This document shows positions 52,107-61,447 of a DNA stretch of 64,000 bases, piece after piece. The notes below the pieces were generated by a model. That model saw only the letters and a list, made by a program, of their open reading frames with translations, did no database searches and had not been told where the DNA came from. Position numbers and translations under genes: made by a program. Position 1 is the stretch's first letter; each line of letters starts with the position of its first letter. This DNA is from Hymenobacter cellulosivorans (lineage in GTDB: Bacteria > Bacteroidota > Bacteroidia > Cytophagales > Hymenobacteraceae), in the NCBI RefSeq assembly GCF_022919135.1, contig NZ_CP095049.1, positions 4,592,501 through 4,656,500 of the forward strand. Direction: 5' to 3'.

Positions 52107-52114
52107 TACCTTGC
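52107..52114 (+). promoter_or_regulatory. -7-like promoter box TACCTTGC before the broken flavoprotein
   Basis: This box is a near match to TAnnTTTG and ends 6 nt before the ATG at 52121. Confidence 0.5.
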
Positions 52115-52120
52115 GGCCGC

Positions 52121-53364
52121 ATGGCACCTACTTCCTCAGCGCCTTTTATTGCCGTAGTCGGCGGCGGACCGGCGGGCCTGCTGGCCGCCCAGCGCCTGGC
52201 CGAAGCCGGCCACCGGGTCACGGTTTTCGAAGCTCAGCCCACCGTGGGCCGCAAGTTTCTGGTGGCCGGGCACGGGGGCTTCAACCTGACCAACGCCGAG
52301 CCGTTGCCGGCCTTTACCCAACGCTACGGCGCCCGACAAACCGATTTCGGCCGCTTCCTGAGCCACTTCACCCCCACCGACCTGCGCCAGTGGCTCGGCA
52401 GCCTAGGCATCGACACCTTCGTAGGCACCAGTGGCCGGGTTTTTCCTGTCGAGGCCCACAAGCCGGCCCAGGTGCTGCGGGCCTGGCTCCAGCACTTGCA
52501 AACGCTGGGCGTACAGCTGCGGGTGCGCCACCGCTGGCTGGGCTTCACGCCCGAGCGCGCCCTGCTTTTGCGCGACGAAGCCAGCGGGCAGGAGTTCAGC
52601 GTGCAGCCCGCTGCCACGGTACTGGCTTTAGGAGGAGCCAGTTGGGCCAAGACCGGTTCGGACGGGCAATGGACCAGCCTGCTCAGCTCCTGGGGCGTGG
52701 CGCTGGAGCCCTTCGCGCCCTCCAACTGCGGGGCCGAAGTAGCTTGGTCGGAGTTTTTTCGAACGAAAGTAGGCCGCGCCCCGCTCAAGAATATTGCCCT
52801 CGAATGCGGCGGCCAGACGGTGCGCGGCGAGCTGCTGCTAACTGATTACGGCGTGGAAGGCACCCCGGTGTACGCCCTGACGCCGCCGCTGCGCGCGGCC
52901 CTGCAAGCTTCGGAACCAGCCCGGCTCTATCTGAATCTGAAGCCCGACCTGACGGCCGAACAGCTCCGGCACAAGCTGCTGGCCCCCGCAACGGCAAGTC
53001 CGTGGCCGTTTACCTGGAAAAAGCCCTGCGCCTGGGCCCGCCCGTCCCGACGCTGCTGCGGGAGCTGGCCCCAGCTGAGGCGGGGGCCTCGGCGGATGCG
53101 TTGGCGGCGCTGTTGCAGCGGCTGCCCATTCCCGTCACGGGGTTGCGGCCCTTGGACGAAGCCATTTCCACGGCTGGAGGTGTGGCCTGGCCGGAAGTTG
53201 ATGAAAATCTGATGCTGCGGCGGCTGCCGGGCGTATTCTTGGCCGGCGAAATGCTGGATTGGGAAGCGCCCACCGGCGGCTACTTATTGCAGGGCTGCCT
53301 GAGCACCGGCGCCTGGGTAGCGCACGGCGTTCAGCACTGGCTCGGCAGCGGCCAGCCAACGTAA
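52121..53364 (+). pseudogene. BaiN/TIGR03862-type flavoprotein, frameshifted
   Basis: The intact part (52121 to about 52985) has the FAD motif VVGGGPAGLLAA and the family signature VAGHGGFNLTNAE. After LRHKLLAP the frame breaks at a run of five C (52983-52987). Restoring one C gives [27 protein letters not shown] and then the C-terminal FAD signature [20 protein letters not shown] up to the stop at 53364. Joined, the product would be 414 residues, the normal family length. The lesion is therefore one lost base, either real or a sequencing error. A related intact gene lies at 11525. Confidence 0.8.
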
Positions 53365-53383
53365 GCAGCAGCCGGGCGCGGCC

Positions 53384-53650
53384 CTAGTCCTCGTCCGGGA
53401 TTTCGACGCCCCGGGCGCGGGCGTCGGCTTTGGCCAGAATGGCTTTGGCTTCGGCCAGTAGTTGCTCGCCCCGGTCCATTTCCTTGCGGTAAAGCAGGGC
53501 AAACAGAATGAAGAAGGACACAATCGGCAGCACGCACCCCAGGGTAAACCAGAGCCAGAACGAGCGGCCGTAGCTGTAGGCGCAGTAGCCCGTGGTGAGC
53601 GGCAGAAAGGACAGGGCGCAGACAAGAGCCAGCAGTATATCAATAAACAT
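53384..53650 (-). CDS. Small hypothetical membrane protein
   Basis: This 88-residue protein has two hydrophobic helices (MFIDILLALVCALSFLPL and FWLWFTLGCVLPIVSFFILFALL) followed by a charged coiled tail (KEMDRGEQLLAEAKAILAKA). No family is recognised. It converges on the frameshifted flavoprotein gene. Confidence 0.62.
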   Translation of the reverse strand: MFIDILLALVCALSFLPLTTGYCAYSYGRSFWLWFTLGCVLPIVSFFILFALLYRKEMDRGEQLLAEAKAILAKADARARGVEIPDED

Positions 53651-53894
53651 AACGGGGGCCGCTAAATGCTGACAGAAGAAAAGCCGGATGCACCCGGCAG
53701 CTACCTAAGGTACGCTGGTTGCCGCCGATAGGCAAAGAAAACCGTGGCTTTTTGCAGCAGGATAACCGCCCGGCGGCCCGGATGTTGGCCCGTGCGGCCA
53801 GAATGTTGGCTAAGGCAAATACCACCTTCTGTCCTGTTTTCCCGTACCTTCCGCAGTACGCCCCCTTCCTCTCGTTTGTTTGCCCGCCCCCCGA

Positions 53895-55352
53895 ATGCCC
53901 ATGTGGGACCATCAAAGCCTATTCCGTGTCACGGCGCAACTCTTCGCCGACGGCATTTTCAACCTGCTCGACCGCAACTTAAAACCCGAAGTTTTTCTGC
54001 TTGGCCTGGCTTCTGCCCGCGAAACGGATGAGCCCCAGGCCGTTGTAATTGAGCCTGCCACCCACCGCTACTCGCCCGCCGACTTTGCCGAGGTAAAAGC
54101 CCAGGCCGCTGCCCTCGAACCCGACGGGCCCCGCGACATGGTGTATCACCTGTACTCTACCGACCAGGACCGCTACGAAAAGCTGCGCTGGTATGATTTG
54201 ATGCGTCGCTCGGCCCTGAACATCCTCACCGACCTGAGCGAACTGCGGGGGGAAGACCGAATCAGCTTTTGCTCCCTGCCTGTAAGTTTGCACGGCTACC
54301 TCGTGGTCGTGGTGCTACAGCTGTCCAGCGAAGCCTACCACAGCTATTACTCCTTGCCGGTGCAGCAGCGCGGGGCTCGCTCGCCTTCGCTGCTCAACGC
54401 AGCCGTATACGAGTTTCTGCAGGATTGCTCCCGGGCTCTGCGCGAGTCGGATACGGATGAGGACCGGCCCGTGCTCGACCGGGACTACAATGAGGTGCTG
54501 CGCGCCGCCGGCCGCCGGTTTATGCTGCGTGCCGCCGCCGGTAGCCACGGCCTCTACGATGCCTGCAACGGCGTGGCCGCCCTGCGCCACGAGGGCGACG
54601 AAGGCGTGGGCACTATGCTCGTAGCCCGCCGCCACCACCCGGCCGTGGTGCCGGTCCTGACCCTGGAAACCCCGATTCCGCTGCGTGACCACCGCTCCAT
54701 CCGCAAGCTACTGGAACTCAGCGAAGGCCGCACCTCCCTGATTACCGACGCCTCCGACGTCTTTGGCCTAGGCCACGTGGTGGAGCCCAGCGACCCGCAC
54801 TACGAGCCCCTGTTTACGGTGCACTTCACCAAGCACTACAGCTGGGAGCTTAGTCACGCCGGGCACGTGATGATGAAGGTGGTGTCGAATACGCCCCGCC
54901 TGCCCCAGGGCCGCGTCGATGCCGACAACTTTGCCCGGGCCGTGGAGCGGGTCTTTCCCCAAGTGGATGAGCCCGGCATTGCCTACCTCTGGGAACTGAC
55001 CCAAAACGCTACCAAGCAAACCAACGGCACCATCCTGGTCATTTCCGAGGGCGCGGCCCAGGAGGCGGTGCGCCTTACCCGGCAGTGCTTCCGCGTGACG
55101 CCCCGCATCATGACGCCCTCGGTTTTGCGCCTGGTAACCAACATTGACGGGGCCGTCTTCATCGACCCCACCGGCGTGTGCTACGCCATCGGGGCCATCC
55201 TCGACGGCTTGGCCACCGAAAAAGGCGACTCCTCCCGCGGCTCCCGCTACAATTCGGCCGTGCGCTACGTGGAAAGCAGCCGCTACCCTTGCCTGGCCAT
55301 CGTCGTCAGCGAAGACGGCCTGATTGACTTGCTGCCCCCACTGAAACGGTAG
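53895..55352 (+). CDS. Diadenylate-cyclase (DAC/DisA_N) domain protein, altered RHR motif
   Basis: This 485-residue protein has a C-terminal DAC domain (about 375-485): the metal-binding DGA motif at 418-420 (NIDGAVFIDPTGVCYAIGAIL) and a final AIVVSEDGLIDLL strand. The second hallmark, normally G-(T/A)-RHR-(A/T)-A, reads GSRYNSAV at 449-456, so RHR becomes RYN. Canonical members make c-di-AMP from two ATP; the Arg residues of RHR hold the triphosphate, so activity or substrate may differ. Residues 1-370 have no domain I can name and may be a sensor. No membrane helix is seen. ATG 53895 and ATG 53901 are both possible starts. Confidence 0.82.
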   Translation: MPMWDHQSLFRVTAQLFADGIFNLLDRNLKPEVFLLGLASARETDEPQAVVIEPATHRYSPADFAEVKAQAAALEPDGPRDMVYHLYSTDQDRYEKLRWYDLMRRSALNILTDLSELRGEDRISFCSLPVSLHGYLVVVVLQLSSEAYHSYYSLPVQQRGARSPSLLNAAVYEFLQDCSRALRESDTDEDRPVLDRDYNEVLRAAGRRFMLRAAAGSHGLYDACNGVAALRHEGDEGVGTMLVARRHHPAVVPVLTLETPIPLRDHRSIRKLLELSEGRTSLITDASDVFGLGHVVEPSDPHYEPLFTVHFTKHYSWELSHAGHVMMKVVSNTPRLPQGRVDADNFARAVERVFPQVDEPGIAYLWELTQNATKQTNGTILVISEGAAQEAVRLTRQCFRVTPRIMTPSVLRLVTNIDGAVFIDPTGVCYAIGAILDGLATEKGDSSRGSRYNSAVRYVESSRYPCLAIVVSEDGLIDLLPPLKR

Positions 55353-55354
55353 GC

Positions 55355-55575
55355 GTTAACGTGCGAATGTGGGTAATATGCTAATTTTTCGTGTCCCTGC
55401 GAGCGAATCACGGCCATCCGTCCTCTGCTCGTGACTAACGCTCTTTTACCAGAAAGCCCCTTCCTACACGCCGTAGAAAGGGGCTTTTCAGTTAAGCATA
55501 CTCCGCACAGTTCAGAGGACGGATTACCAGGGCTGTGCCTCGCCAGGACACATGGAGCATTAGCCCATTAACCCT
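55355..55575. repeat. Palindromic repeat element, copy 2
   Basis: The outer arms lie at 55391-55427 and 55513-55551 and are imperfect reverse complements. The inner hairpin has arms 55453-55467 and 55473-55487 (one mismatch) followed by T. The right arm CAGAGGACGGATTACCAGGG... is almost the same as in copy 1. The element fills the junction between the convergent cyclase-domain and aldo/keto reductase genes. Confidence 0.85.
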
Positions 55576-56565
55576 TTATCCATTCACGCTGCGCATCATC
55601 TGCTCGGGGTAGCGCTGGCCGGCAGCTACGCCTTTGGGGGCAATTTCATCGAGTTGGCGGAGCTCATCCTGACTGAGCTGTACTTCCAGGGCACCTAGAT
55701 TCTCCTCGAGGTAGCTGATGCGCTTGGTTCCAGGAATTGGGGCAATATCCGAGCCTTGGGCCAGTACCCAGGCCAGGGCCAGTTGACTAGCCGAGCAGCC
55801 TTTCTGGCCGGCCAGGTCCTTGATCCGGGCCACTAGGTCCAGGTTTTTCTGGAAATTCCCACCCTGAAAGCGGGGCGTGTGGCGGCGGTAGTCGTCCTGG
55901 TCGAGGTCCTCGAACTTCTGAATCTGGCCCGTAAGGAAGCCACGGCCCAGCGGACTGTAGGGCACAAAACCAACACCTAATTCGCGTATTGTAGGCAGAA
56001 TCTCGTCTTCCGGCTCCCGGCTCCAGAGCGAATACTCGGTTTGCAAGGCCGAAATAGGGTGGACACTGTTGGCCCGGCGCACGGTATCGGCGGCGGCTTC
56101 GGAAAGGCCCAGGAAGCGCACCTTGCCCTCTTCTACCAGGCGGCTCATGGCCCCCACGGTTTCCTCGATGGGCGTGTTGGGGTCAACGCGGTGCTGGTAG
56201 TAGAGGTCAATGTAGTCGGTGCCCAGGCGCTTGAGGCTGCCTTCGCAGGCCTGGCGCACGTACTCAGGGCGGCCGTTGACGCCGCGCTTGGCCGGGTCGT
56301 TCGGGTCGCGCTGAATGCCAAACTTGGTAGCCAGCACAAGTTGCTGGCGCCGGCCCTGGAAGGCCCGACCCACCAGCTCCTCGTTTAGGTAGGGGCCGTA
56401 CATATCGGCCGTGTCGAAAAAGGTGACGCCCAGTTCCTGGGCCCGGTGCAGGGTGCGGGTGCTTTCAGCGTCGTCGCGCTGGCCGTAGAAGTCGGACATG
56501 CCCATGCAGCCCAGGCCCAGGGCCGAGACGCGCAGGCCCTGCTGGCCCAAATTGCGAGTTTCCAT
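55576..56565 (-). CDS. Aldo/keto reductase
   Basis: This 329-residue TIM-barrel protein has the catalytic tetrad: Asp and Tyr in [11 protein letters not shown], Lys in LATKFG, and His in YYQHRVD. The NADPH-binding C-terminal signature [18 protein letters not shown] is present. Its sequence style ([13 protein letters not shown] ... GRGFLTGQ) places it with the YajO/AKR13-like group, which reduces aldehydes and ketones. No pathway context is apparent. Confidence 0.92.
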   Translation of the reverse strand: METRNLGQQGLRVSALGLGCMGMSDFYGQRDDAESTRTLHRAQELGVTFFDTADMYGPYLNEELVGRAFQGRRQQLVLATKFGIQRDPNDPAKRGVNGRPEYVRQACEGSLKRLGTDYIDLYYQHRVDPNTPIEETVGAMSRLVEEGKVRFLGLSEAAADTVRRANSVHPISALQTEYSLWSREPEDEILPTIRELGVGFVPYSPLGRGFLTGQIQKFEDLDQDDYRRHTPRFQGGNFQKNLDLVARIKDLAGQKGCSASQLALAWVLAQGSDIAPIPGTKRISYLEENLGALEVQLSQDELRQLDEIAPKGVAAGQRYPEQMMRSVNG

Positions 56566-56696
56566 GTAGTGTGTGGTTGTGGTGAAATAGGTTCGAGCAG
56601 GTATAACCTACGAGCCGCCGATTTGATTGGCTACGTAACAACACTGGTTTCGCCATTTTGGCGGGTTGTGCGTTAAAGGCAGAAACCCTTCCGACT

Positions 56697-57212
56697 ATGG
56701 CTACCCCGACCCGCCCGACGATTCCGACTTCTTCCGCCACCTTCGACCAGGACGAGCGGCTGCGCTGGGTGGAGCGCGTGGCTCATCTGCTCGACAGTCA
56801 GTTTAAGCTTCCGGGCACCAACTTCCGCTTCGGCCTGGACCCCATCCTGGGCCTGTTGCCGGTGGTGGGTGGGCTGCCAACCTTAGCCGTATCGGGGGTG
56901 CTGGTAATGACCATGATGCGGCACGGAGCCAGCGGGGCGCTAGTGGTGCGCATGGTGCTCAACATTCTGCTTGACACCATCATAGGCGCCATTCCCATCC
57001 TGGGCAACATCTTCGACTTCGCCTACAAAAGCAATGACCGAAACGTGGCTTTGCTGCGGGCCCACTACGCCGAGGGCAAGCACCAGGGCAGTGGCCGAGG
57101 CCTGCTTACGGTAGTGCTCATCGGCTTTTTCATCTTCCTGGCGGCTCTGATCTGGGGCCTCTGGACGCTAACGGCCTGGTTCTGGCAGTACGGTAGCCAA
57201 AACTGGTGGTAA
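56697..57212 (+). CDS. DUF4112 family membrane protein
   Basis: This 171-residue protein matches DUF4112: RVAHLLDSQFKLPGTNFRFGLDPILGLLPVVGG near the N-terminus, a central hydrophobic region (VVRMVLNILLDTIIGAIPILGNIFDFAYKSN), and a last helix (VVLIGFFIFLAALIWGLWTL). The role of this family is unknown. The ATG at 56697 was preferred because the family domain begins about 20 residues later. It is divergent from the aldo/keto reductase gene. Confidence 0.88.
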   Translation: MATPTRPTIPTSSATFDQDERLRWVERVAHLLDSQFKLPGTNFRFGLDPILGLLPVVGGLPTLAVSGVLVMTMMRHGASGALVVRMVLNILLDTIIGAIPILGNIFDFAYKSNDRNVALLRAHYAEGKHQGSGRGLLTVVLIGFFIFLAALIWGLWTLTAWFWQYGSQNWW

Positions 57213-57235
57213 ACGCTTTTTAGGCCCCTGAAACG

Positions 57236-57326
57236 CATCATGCTGAGCGCAGTTGAGGCATCTCTCCCGCCAAAGTAGTTTACTTACTCCTGCGGGAAAG
57301 ATGCGTCGACTGCGCTCAGCATGACG
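57236..57326. repeat. Palindrome with CATGCTGAGC/GCTCAGCATG ends
   Basis: The arms at about 57236-57270 and 57292-57326 pair with mismatches and end in CATCATGCTGAGCGCAG and CTGCGCTCAGCATGACG. It sits at the convergent junction of the DUF4112 and M14 peptidase genes and is followed by CTTTTT, so it may also end transcription. Confidence 0.68.
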
Positions 57327-57380
57327 TTCTTTTTATGCCGGTTTGCTTGCCGTAATAGAACACAGAGCTAAGCTACGCCC

Positions 57381-60032
57381 CTACTCCTGTTCTTCCTCGG
57401 CTGAAATAGCGGCCGGGCCTTCGGGCAGATTCAGCAGCGGACCCAGCAGCAGGGCGTTGGCAAACAAGCGGGACGTGCCGTGCCAGTAGTGGCGGAAGTT
57501 GGGGTCGTCGGCGAAGAGCACGACGCGGCCCGCACCTACTTTGCTTACCACCACGGCAGCCGAGTTGCTGATTTGCTGCAGGTTGGCCTGCGACACATAA
57601 CCACTGACCAGGGGTTTGGCCGTGTACTGGGCCACGGTGGCGTAGGGGTTGCGGCTGGGTTTGAGGAAGGTCGTGCCGTTGCGGAATACGTAGAGGCGGC
57701 GGTTGGTCAGGCCAAAGCCAATGGGGTTGGAAATATCGATGTCGGCGGAGTAGATAGAGCCGGCAATGGCGCGGGTGCCTTCCTGCTCCTGCTGCACGAA
57801 GTCGGCGCGGCGGGCTAGGGCGGCTTTGCCTTTAGCAGTGGACGCCGTGGTATCGGACCAGCCGCCATTGGCCGGAATCAGCAGCTTTTCTTTCACGATG
57901 CCCTGCTTAATGGCCCATTCCGAGGCGTTTTTCAGGGTGATGAGTGTGCCCCCGTCCTGCACCCACTGCCGCAGCCGGGCCACGGCGGCCTTGTCGAGGC
58001 TGGCGTAGGTGCCGCCCACCAGCACCAAGCTGGAGTAGCGCCCCAGCGGGGCCCGGCCGAAGTTGCCGACTTCAATCCGGCTCAGGGGCACACCCAACTG
58101 CTGACTGGCCACAAACCAGGCCTCACCCACTTCCGAGGCGTTAGTCCCCTGCCCCACCAGAATGGCCGCCTTGGTTTCGGGCGCGGTGCGTACGTTGTTG
58201 GAACCCAGGTCTATGCCCTTGGCGCTGAAACCCGTGCCGACGCTGGTAAAGGTGACTTGGTTTTGGCGGCTGATGCGGCTTACAATCTGAAACACCGAGT
58301 CGGCCGGCAGCTTCTGAGCCGCTACGGGTAAGACCAGGGTGCCGTAACCAAAGTCGGTGGAGCTTTCGGTGGTGCCGGCGCTGAAGGGCTTAAAGCTGAT
58401 TTTGGCGGTCAGGCCGGCCCGCTGCAGGGCCGTAAGGGTGCGGGGCGCGTTGTAGTCGGACCAGGGCAGCAGGTAGGCGTAGGCGCTTTGGCCGCCGCGC
58501 ACGGTGCCGCTGAGGGTTTTGACGGCCTGCACCGGAGCGCCCTGTACCAGGCTGGTATTCTTTTGCTTGGCCACCGCCAAGCCGTAGGCGTGGGCCTGAC
58601 TCCAGCCGGTTACGTCGTAGAATACACTGTCGTGAAAGGCGGTCAGCTCCTCGAACAGGGAGTTGACGATGCGGTACTGGGGCTGGGCGGTGGGCACCAC
58701 GTAGGCCTTGCCCTTTTCAAATTGCTGCTTGTCGAGCGTCACTGTTTTGCCCAGCTCGTGCACCTCGATTTTGTGCTGGAGCAGCAGATTCAGAAACTTG
58801 TTGGTCAACGTCTCGTCCTGGGCATTGCCAAAGACGTAGGCTTTGGTCGGAAACTTGCGGGCGTCAGTCAGGGCCGAGGCAAAAAACTCGCGCTGATGCT
58901 TCAGGTACAGCTCTTTTTCCTCGACTGCACCCCGTACCGTAGCCAGGCCGGTAGCCACGTGGTTGCGGATGGTGAAGGGAAACGTGACCACGCCGTTGGT
59001 GCCTTCCTGGGCCAGGCCGCGGGAGCTGCCCACTTCGAAGGTGATGCCCACGCCCCCCTGGAAATCGGGGTAGGTCGAGCCGTAGATGGGCGAGAGGTTG
59101 TCGAACTGCTCCTTGGTCCAGTACAGGGAGCCCAGGTTGTCGAGAGCCTTGGCAAAGTACTTAGCCAGGTGCACGTTGAGCACTTCGTAGGTAGCCCGCG
59201 GAATCAGGTCATTTTCGGTGCTGAAGGGCTTGGACGGTTCGAAATAGTACGTACCGTTGGTGCCCATTTCGTGAAAGTCGATCATCACGTTGGGGTACCA
59301 CTCGTGGAAAAACGCCATCCGGGCCCGGCTTTCCGGTTGGGTCAGGGCCAGCCAGTCGCGGTTCAAATCGGTGTAGAAATGGTTGGTGCGGCCACCCGGC
59401 CAGGCCTCGGTGTGTTCCCTATCGAGCGGGTCCGTGGGGTTGGGCCACGACTTATTCTGGTCAAACCAGTGCGAGGCCCGGTCGCGCCCGTCGGGGTTTT
59501 CCAGCGGGTCAATGGTAATAACCGACTGCTCGAGCCATTGCTGGGTTTCGGGGCTGGTGGAAGCCGTCAGGTAATAGGCCAGCAGCAACGCCGCTTCCGA
59601 CGAGGAGCTTTCGTTGCCATGCACCCCGAAGTTGAGGCTGACGACCACCGGCAGCTTGCGGTAGTCAGGCGCCGGCTGCGCGGGGTCGACCAGGGCCTGG
59701 CGGGCCTGCTGCAAGCCGGCCAGGTTCTGCTGGTTCTGGGGCGCGGTGATGGTGGCCACCACCTGGGGCCGCTCCTCAAACGTCGTCCCAATCGTGCGCA
59801 GACTCACCCGGTCCGACACCCTGTCCAATTCCCGCAGGTAGGCTACAATCTGGTCGGTGCGGGTGTAGTGCGTGCCAATGGCGTACCCCAGAAACTGCTC
59901 CGGCGTCGGGATTTTGGAGTCGAAAGTGCTGGCCTGGGCCGCGGGGAAAAAGTAGCTGTTCTGGGCCGCGGCGGGTTGGGCTAGTGCCAAGCCAAGGGAA
60001 AGCAAGGCAGCGGAAAAGGATGATTTCACCAT
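57381..60032 (-). CDS. Secreted M14-family zinc carboxypeptidase
   Basis: This 883-residue exported enzyme has a signal peptide (about 1-23). Zinc ligands are His138 and Glu141 (VHGNE) and His254 (IDFHEMG); the catalytic Glu is at about 333 (GITFEVGSS). After the catalytic domain the C-terminal half contains a glutamine-amidotransferase-like segment (LVLVGGTYASLDKAAVARLRQWV) seen in large Bacteroidota M14 proteins. It removes C-terminal residues from peptides in the periplasm or outside. It follows the SusC and SusD genes on the same strand by 44 bp, so it probably belongs to their transcript. Confidence 0.92.
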   Translation of the reverse strand: MVKSSFSAALLSLGLALAQPAAAQNSYFFPAAQASTFDSKIPTPEQFLGYAIGTHYTRTDQIVAYLRELDRVSDRVSLRTIGTTFEERPQVVATITAPQNQQNLAGLQQARQALVDPAQPAPDYRKLPVVVSLNFGVHGNESSSSEAALLLAYYLTASTSPETQQWLEQSVITIDPLENPDGRDRASHWFDQNKSWPNPTDPLDREHTEAWPGGRTNHFYTDLNRDWLALTQPESRARMAFFHEWYPNVMIDFHEMGTNGTYYFEPSKPFSTENDLIPRATYEVLNVHLAKYFAKALDNLGSLYWTKEQFDNLSPIYGSTYPDFQGGVGITFEVGSSRGLAQEGTNGVVTFPFTIRNHVATGLATVRGAVEEKELYLKHQREFFASALTDARKFPTKAYVFGNAQDETLTNKFLNLLLQHKIEVHELGKTVTLDKQQFEKGKAYVVPTAQPQYRIVNSLFEELTAFHDSVFYDVTGWSQAHAYGLAVAKQKNTSLVQGAPVQAVKTLSGTVRGGQSAYAYLLPWSDYNAPRTLTALQRAGLTAKISFKPFSAGTTESSTDFGYGTLVLPVAAQKLPADSVFQIVSRISRQNQVTFTSVGTGFSAKGIDLGSNNVRTAPETKAAILVGQGTNASEVGEAWFVASQQLGVPLSRIEVGNFGRAPLGRYSSLVLVGGTYASLDKAAVARLRQWVQDGGTLITLKNASEWAIKQGIVKEKLLIPANGGWSDTTASTAKGKAALARRADFVQQEQEGTRAIAGSIYSADIDISNPIGFGLTNRRLYVFRNGTTFLKPSRNPYATVAQYTAKPLVSGYVSQANLQQISNSAAVVVSKVGAGRVVLFADDPNFRHYWHGTSRLFANALLLGPLLNLPEGPAAISAEEEQE

Positions 60033-60076
60033 GGGTATAGCGGGCTGTAAAAGCCAGTTAAGTTGTCAGTAAGAGC

Positions 60077-61432
60077 CTAGTAGCCCGGATTCTGCTCCAG
60101 GCTGGGGTCGGCTACCAGGTCGTTAAAAGGAATCGGGAACAGCCAGCGGCGCTGGTCGGTCACGCCGAGCACGGTGGCGGCGCGGCCGGTGCGGACGAGG
60201 TCAAACCACCGGTCGGCTTCGAAGGCGAATTCCACCCGCCGCTCGTTTTCAATGGCCAGCAGCAGGGCTTCGGCGGTGGCGGCCTTGCTGGGCTCTACCC
60301 CGGCGCGGGCCCGCACGGCGTTCAGGTCACTCAGGGCGTCGGTCAGCTTGTTTTGCTTGGCGCGGGCTTCGGCCCGGATGAGGTACTGCTCGGCCAGGCG
60401 TAGCACGTAGCTCGGGTCGTCGCGCTGGGCCGAGCGGCTGTAGAGGTTGCCGTAGGTTACGCTGCTGCCGTTGATGGTCGTGGAAGCCAGCAACGCCGAG
60501 CGGCTGCCGCCAACGGCCGGGTCATTGAGCAGGGTAATGGCGGCGGGCAGGGGCTGGAAGTTGAACTGTCCGCCCAGGGCGCTGGGAAACCAGTTGTTCC
60601 ACATGCTGTTGGCGTCGGAGTTGCTGAAAGTCAACTCAAACACGGATTCCTGGCTTAGAAACGGAGCCGTGGAAATGGCGCGGTAGGGCGTTACGAGGCG
60701 GTAGTTGCTGCTGCCAATCACCTGGGTGGCGTAGGCTTCGGCCTCGCTCCACTGCTGGCGGTAGAGGTGCAGGCGGGCCCGCAGGGCCCGGGCCGCGGCC
60801 TTCACGGCGCGGTTGCGGGTGGCGGTTTCGGGCAGCAGCGTCTCGGCCTGGGTCAGGTCGGCCAGCACCTGGTCGTAGGTCTGGGCCAGGGTGCTGCGGC
60901 GCAGGCCAGCCCCATTTTCCTTGGAACGGGTGGGCGTGAGCACCAGTGGTACCCCACCCCACCCCCGGCCTAAGTCAAAATAGACCAGGGCCCGCAGGAA
61001 GTAAGCTTCGCCGAGCAGCTGGTTTTTCTCGGCCGCCGGCAGCAGCGGGTCGTTGATGGCGGGCAGGGCGGCCAGCACATTGTTGGCCCCGTTCACGGCC
61101 TGGTACATCTGGGTCCAGGCCTCGGTAATCAGCACGTTGTCGGCGCTGAGTTGGTTCTGGTCGATTTGCAGGAACTGGTTGAGCGTGCCGTTGAAGCGCA
61201 CATTGTCGCCGGGCAGAAAGCCCAGCACCGGCCAGTTGAGCTGGTAGTAAGCCTGCACCCGGTCGTACACGCCAATGGTAGCCGAGCGGGCACTGCCGGC
61301 GTCGGTAATGGCCTTGTCGTCGGCCAGCTGCTGCACCGGCGTGGGCTCCAGCAAATCATTGCAGGCCGTGATGCTGAGCGTAGTAGCGCCGAGCAAAGCC
61401 GCAAAAAACAGGTGGTGTATCGTGGATTTCAT
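60077..61432 (-). CDS. SusD/RagB-type nutrient-binding lipoprotein
   Basis: This 451-residue lipoprotein has a lipobox (LSITAC, Cys24) and the TPR-like helical SusD fold: DNVLITEAWTQMYQAVNGANNVLAALP, LLGEAYFLRALVYFDLGRGWGGVPLVL, and the C-terminal ENERRVEFAFEADRWFDLVRTG. It acts as a lid on the partner SusC channel on the cell surface. The SusC gene lies 15 bp upstream. The downstream peptidase gene suggests peptide rather than glycan uptake. Confidence 0.94.
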   Translation of the reverse strand: MKSTIHHLFFAALLGATTLSITACNDLLEPTPVQQLADDKAITDAGSARSATIGVYDRVQAYYQLNWPVLGFLPGDNVRFNGTLNQFLQIDQNQLSADNVLITEAWTQMYQAVNGANNVLAALPAINDPLLPAAEKNQLLGEAYFLRALVYFDLGRGWGGVPLVLTPTRSKENGAGLRRSTLAQTYDQVLADLTQAETLLPETATRNRAVKAAARALRARLHLYRQQWSEAEAYATQVIGSSNYRLVTPYRAISTAPFLSQESVFELTFSNSDANSMWNNWFPSALGGQFNFQPLPAAITLLNDPAVGGSRSALLASTTINGSSVTYGNLYSRSAQRDDPSYVLRLAEQYLIRAEARAKQNKLTDALSDLNAVRARAGVEPSKAATAEALLLAIENERRVEFAFEADRWFDLVRTGRAATVLGVTDQRRWLFPIPFNDLVADPSLEQNPGY

Positions 61433-61447
61433 CTTGCGTTGTCCGTT

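Noticed and set aside
52983-52988. Programmed -1 frameshift in the flavoprotein gene
   Set aside because: The sequence GGCCCCCGC does not fit a classical X-XXY-YYZ slippery site and no following stem is obvious; a lost base or a sequencing error is simpler.
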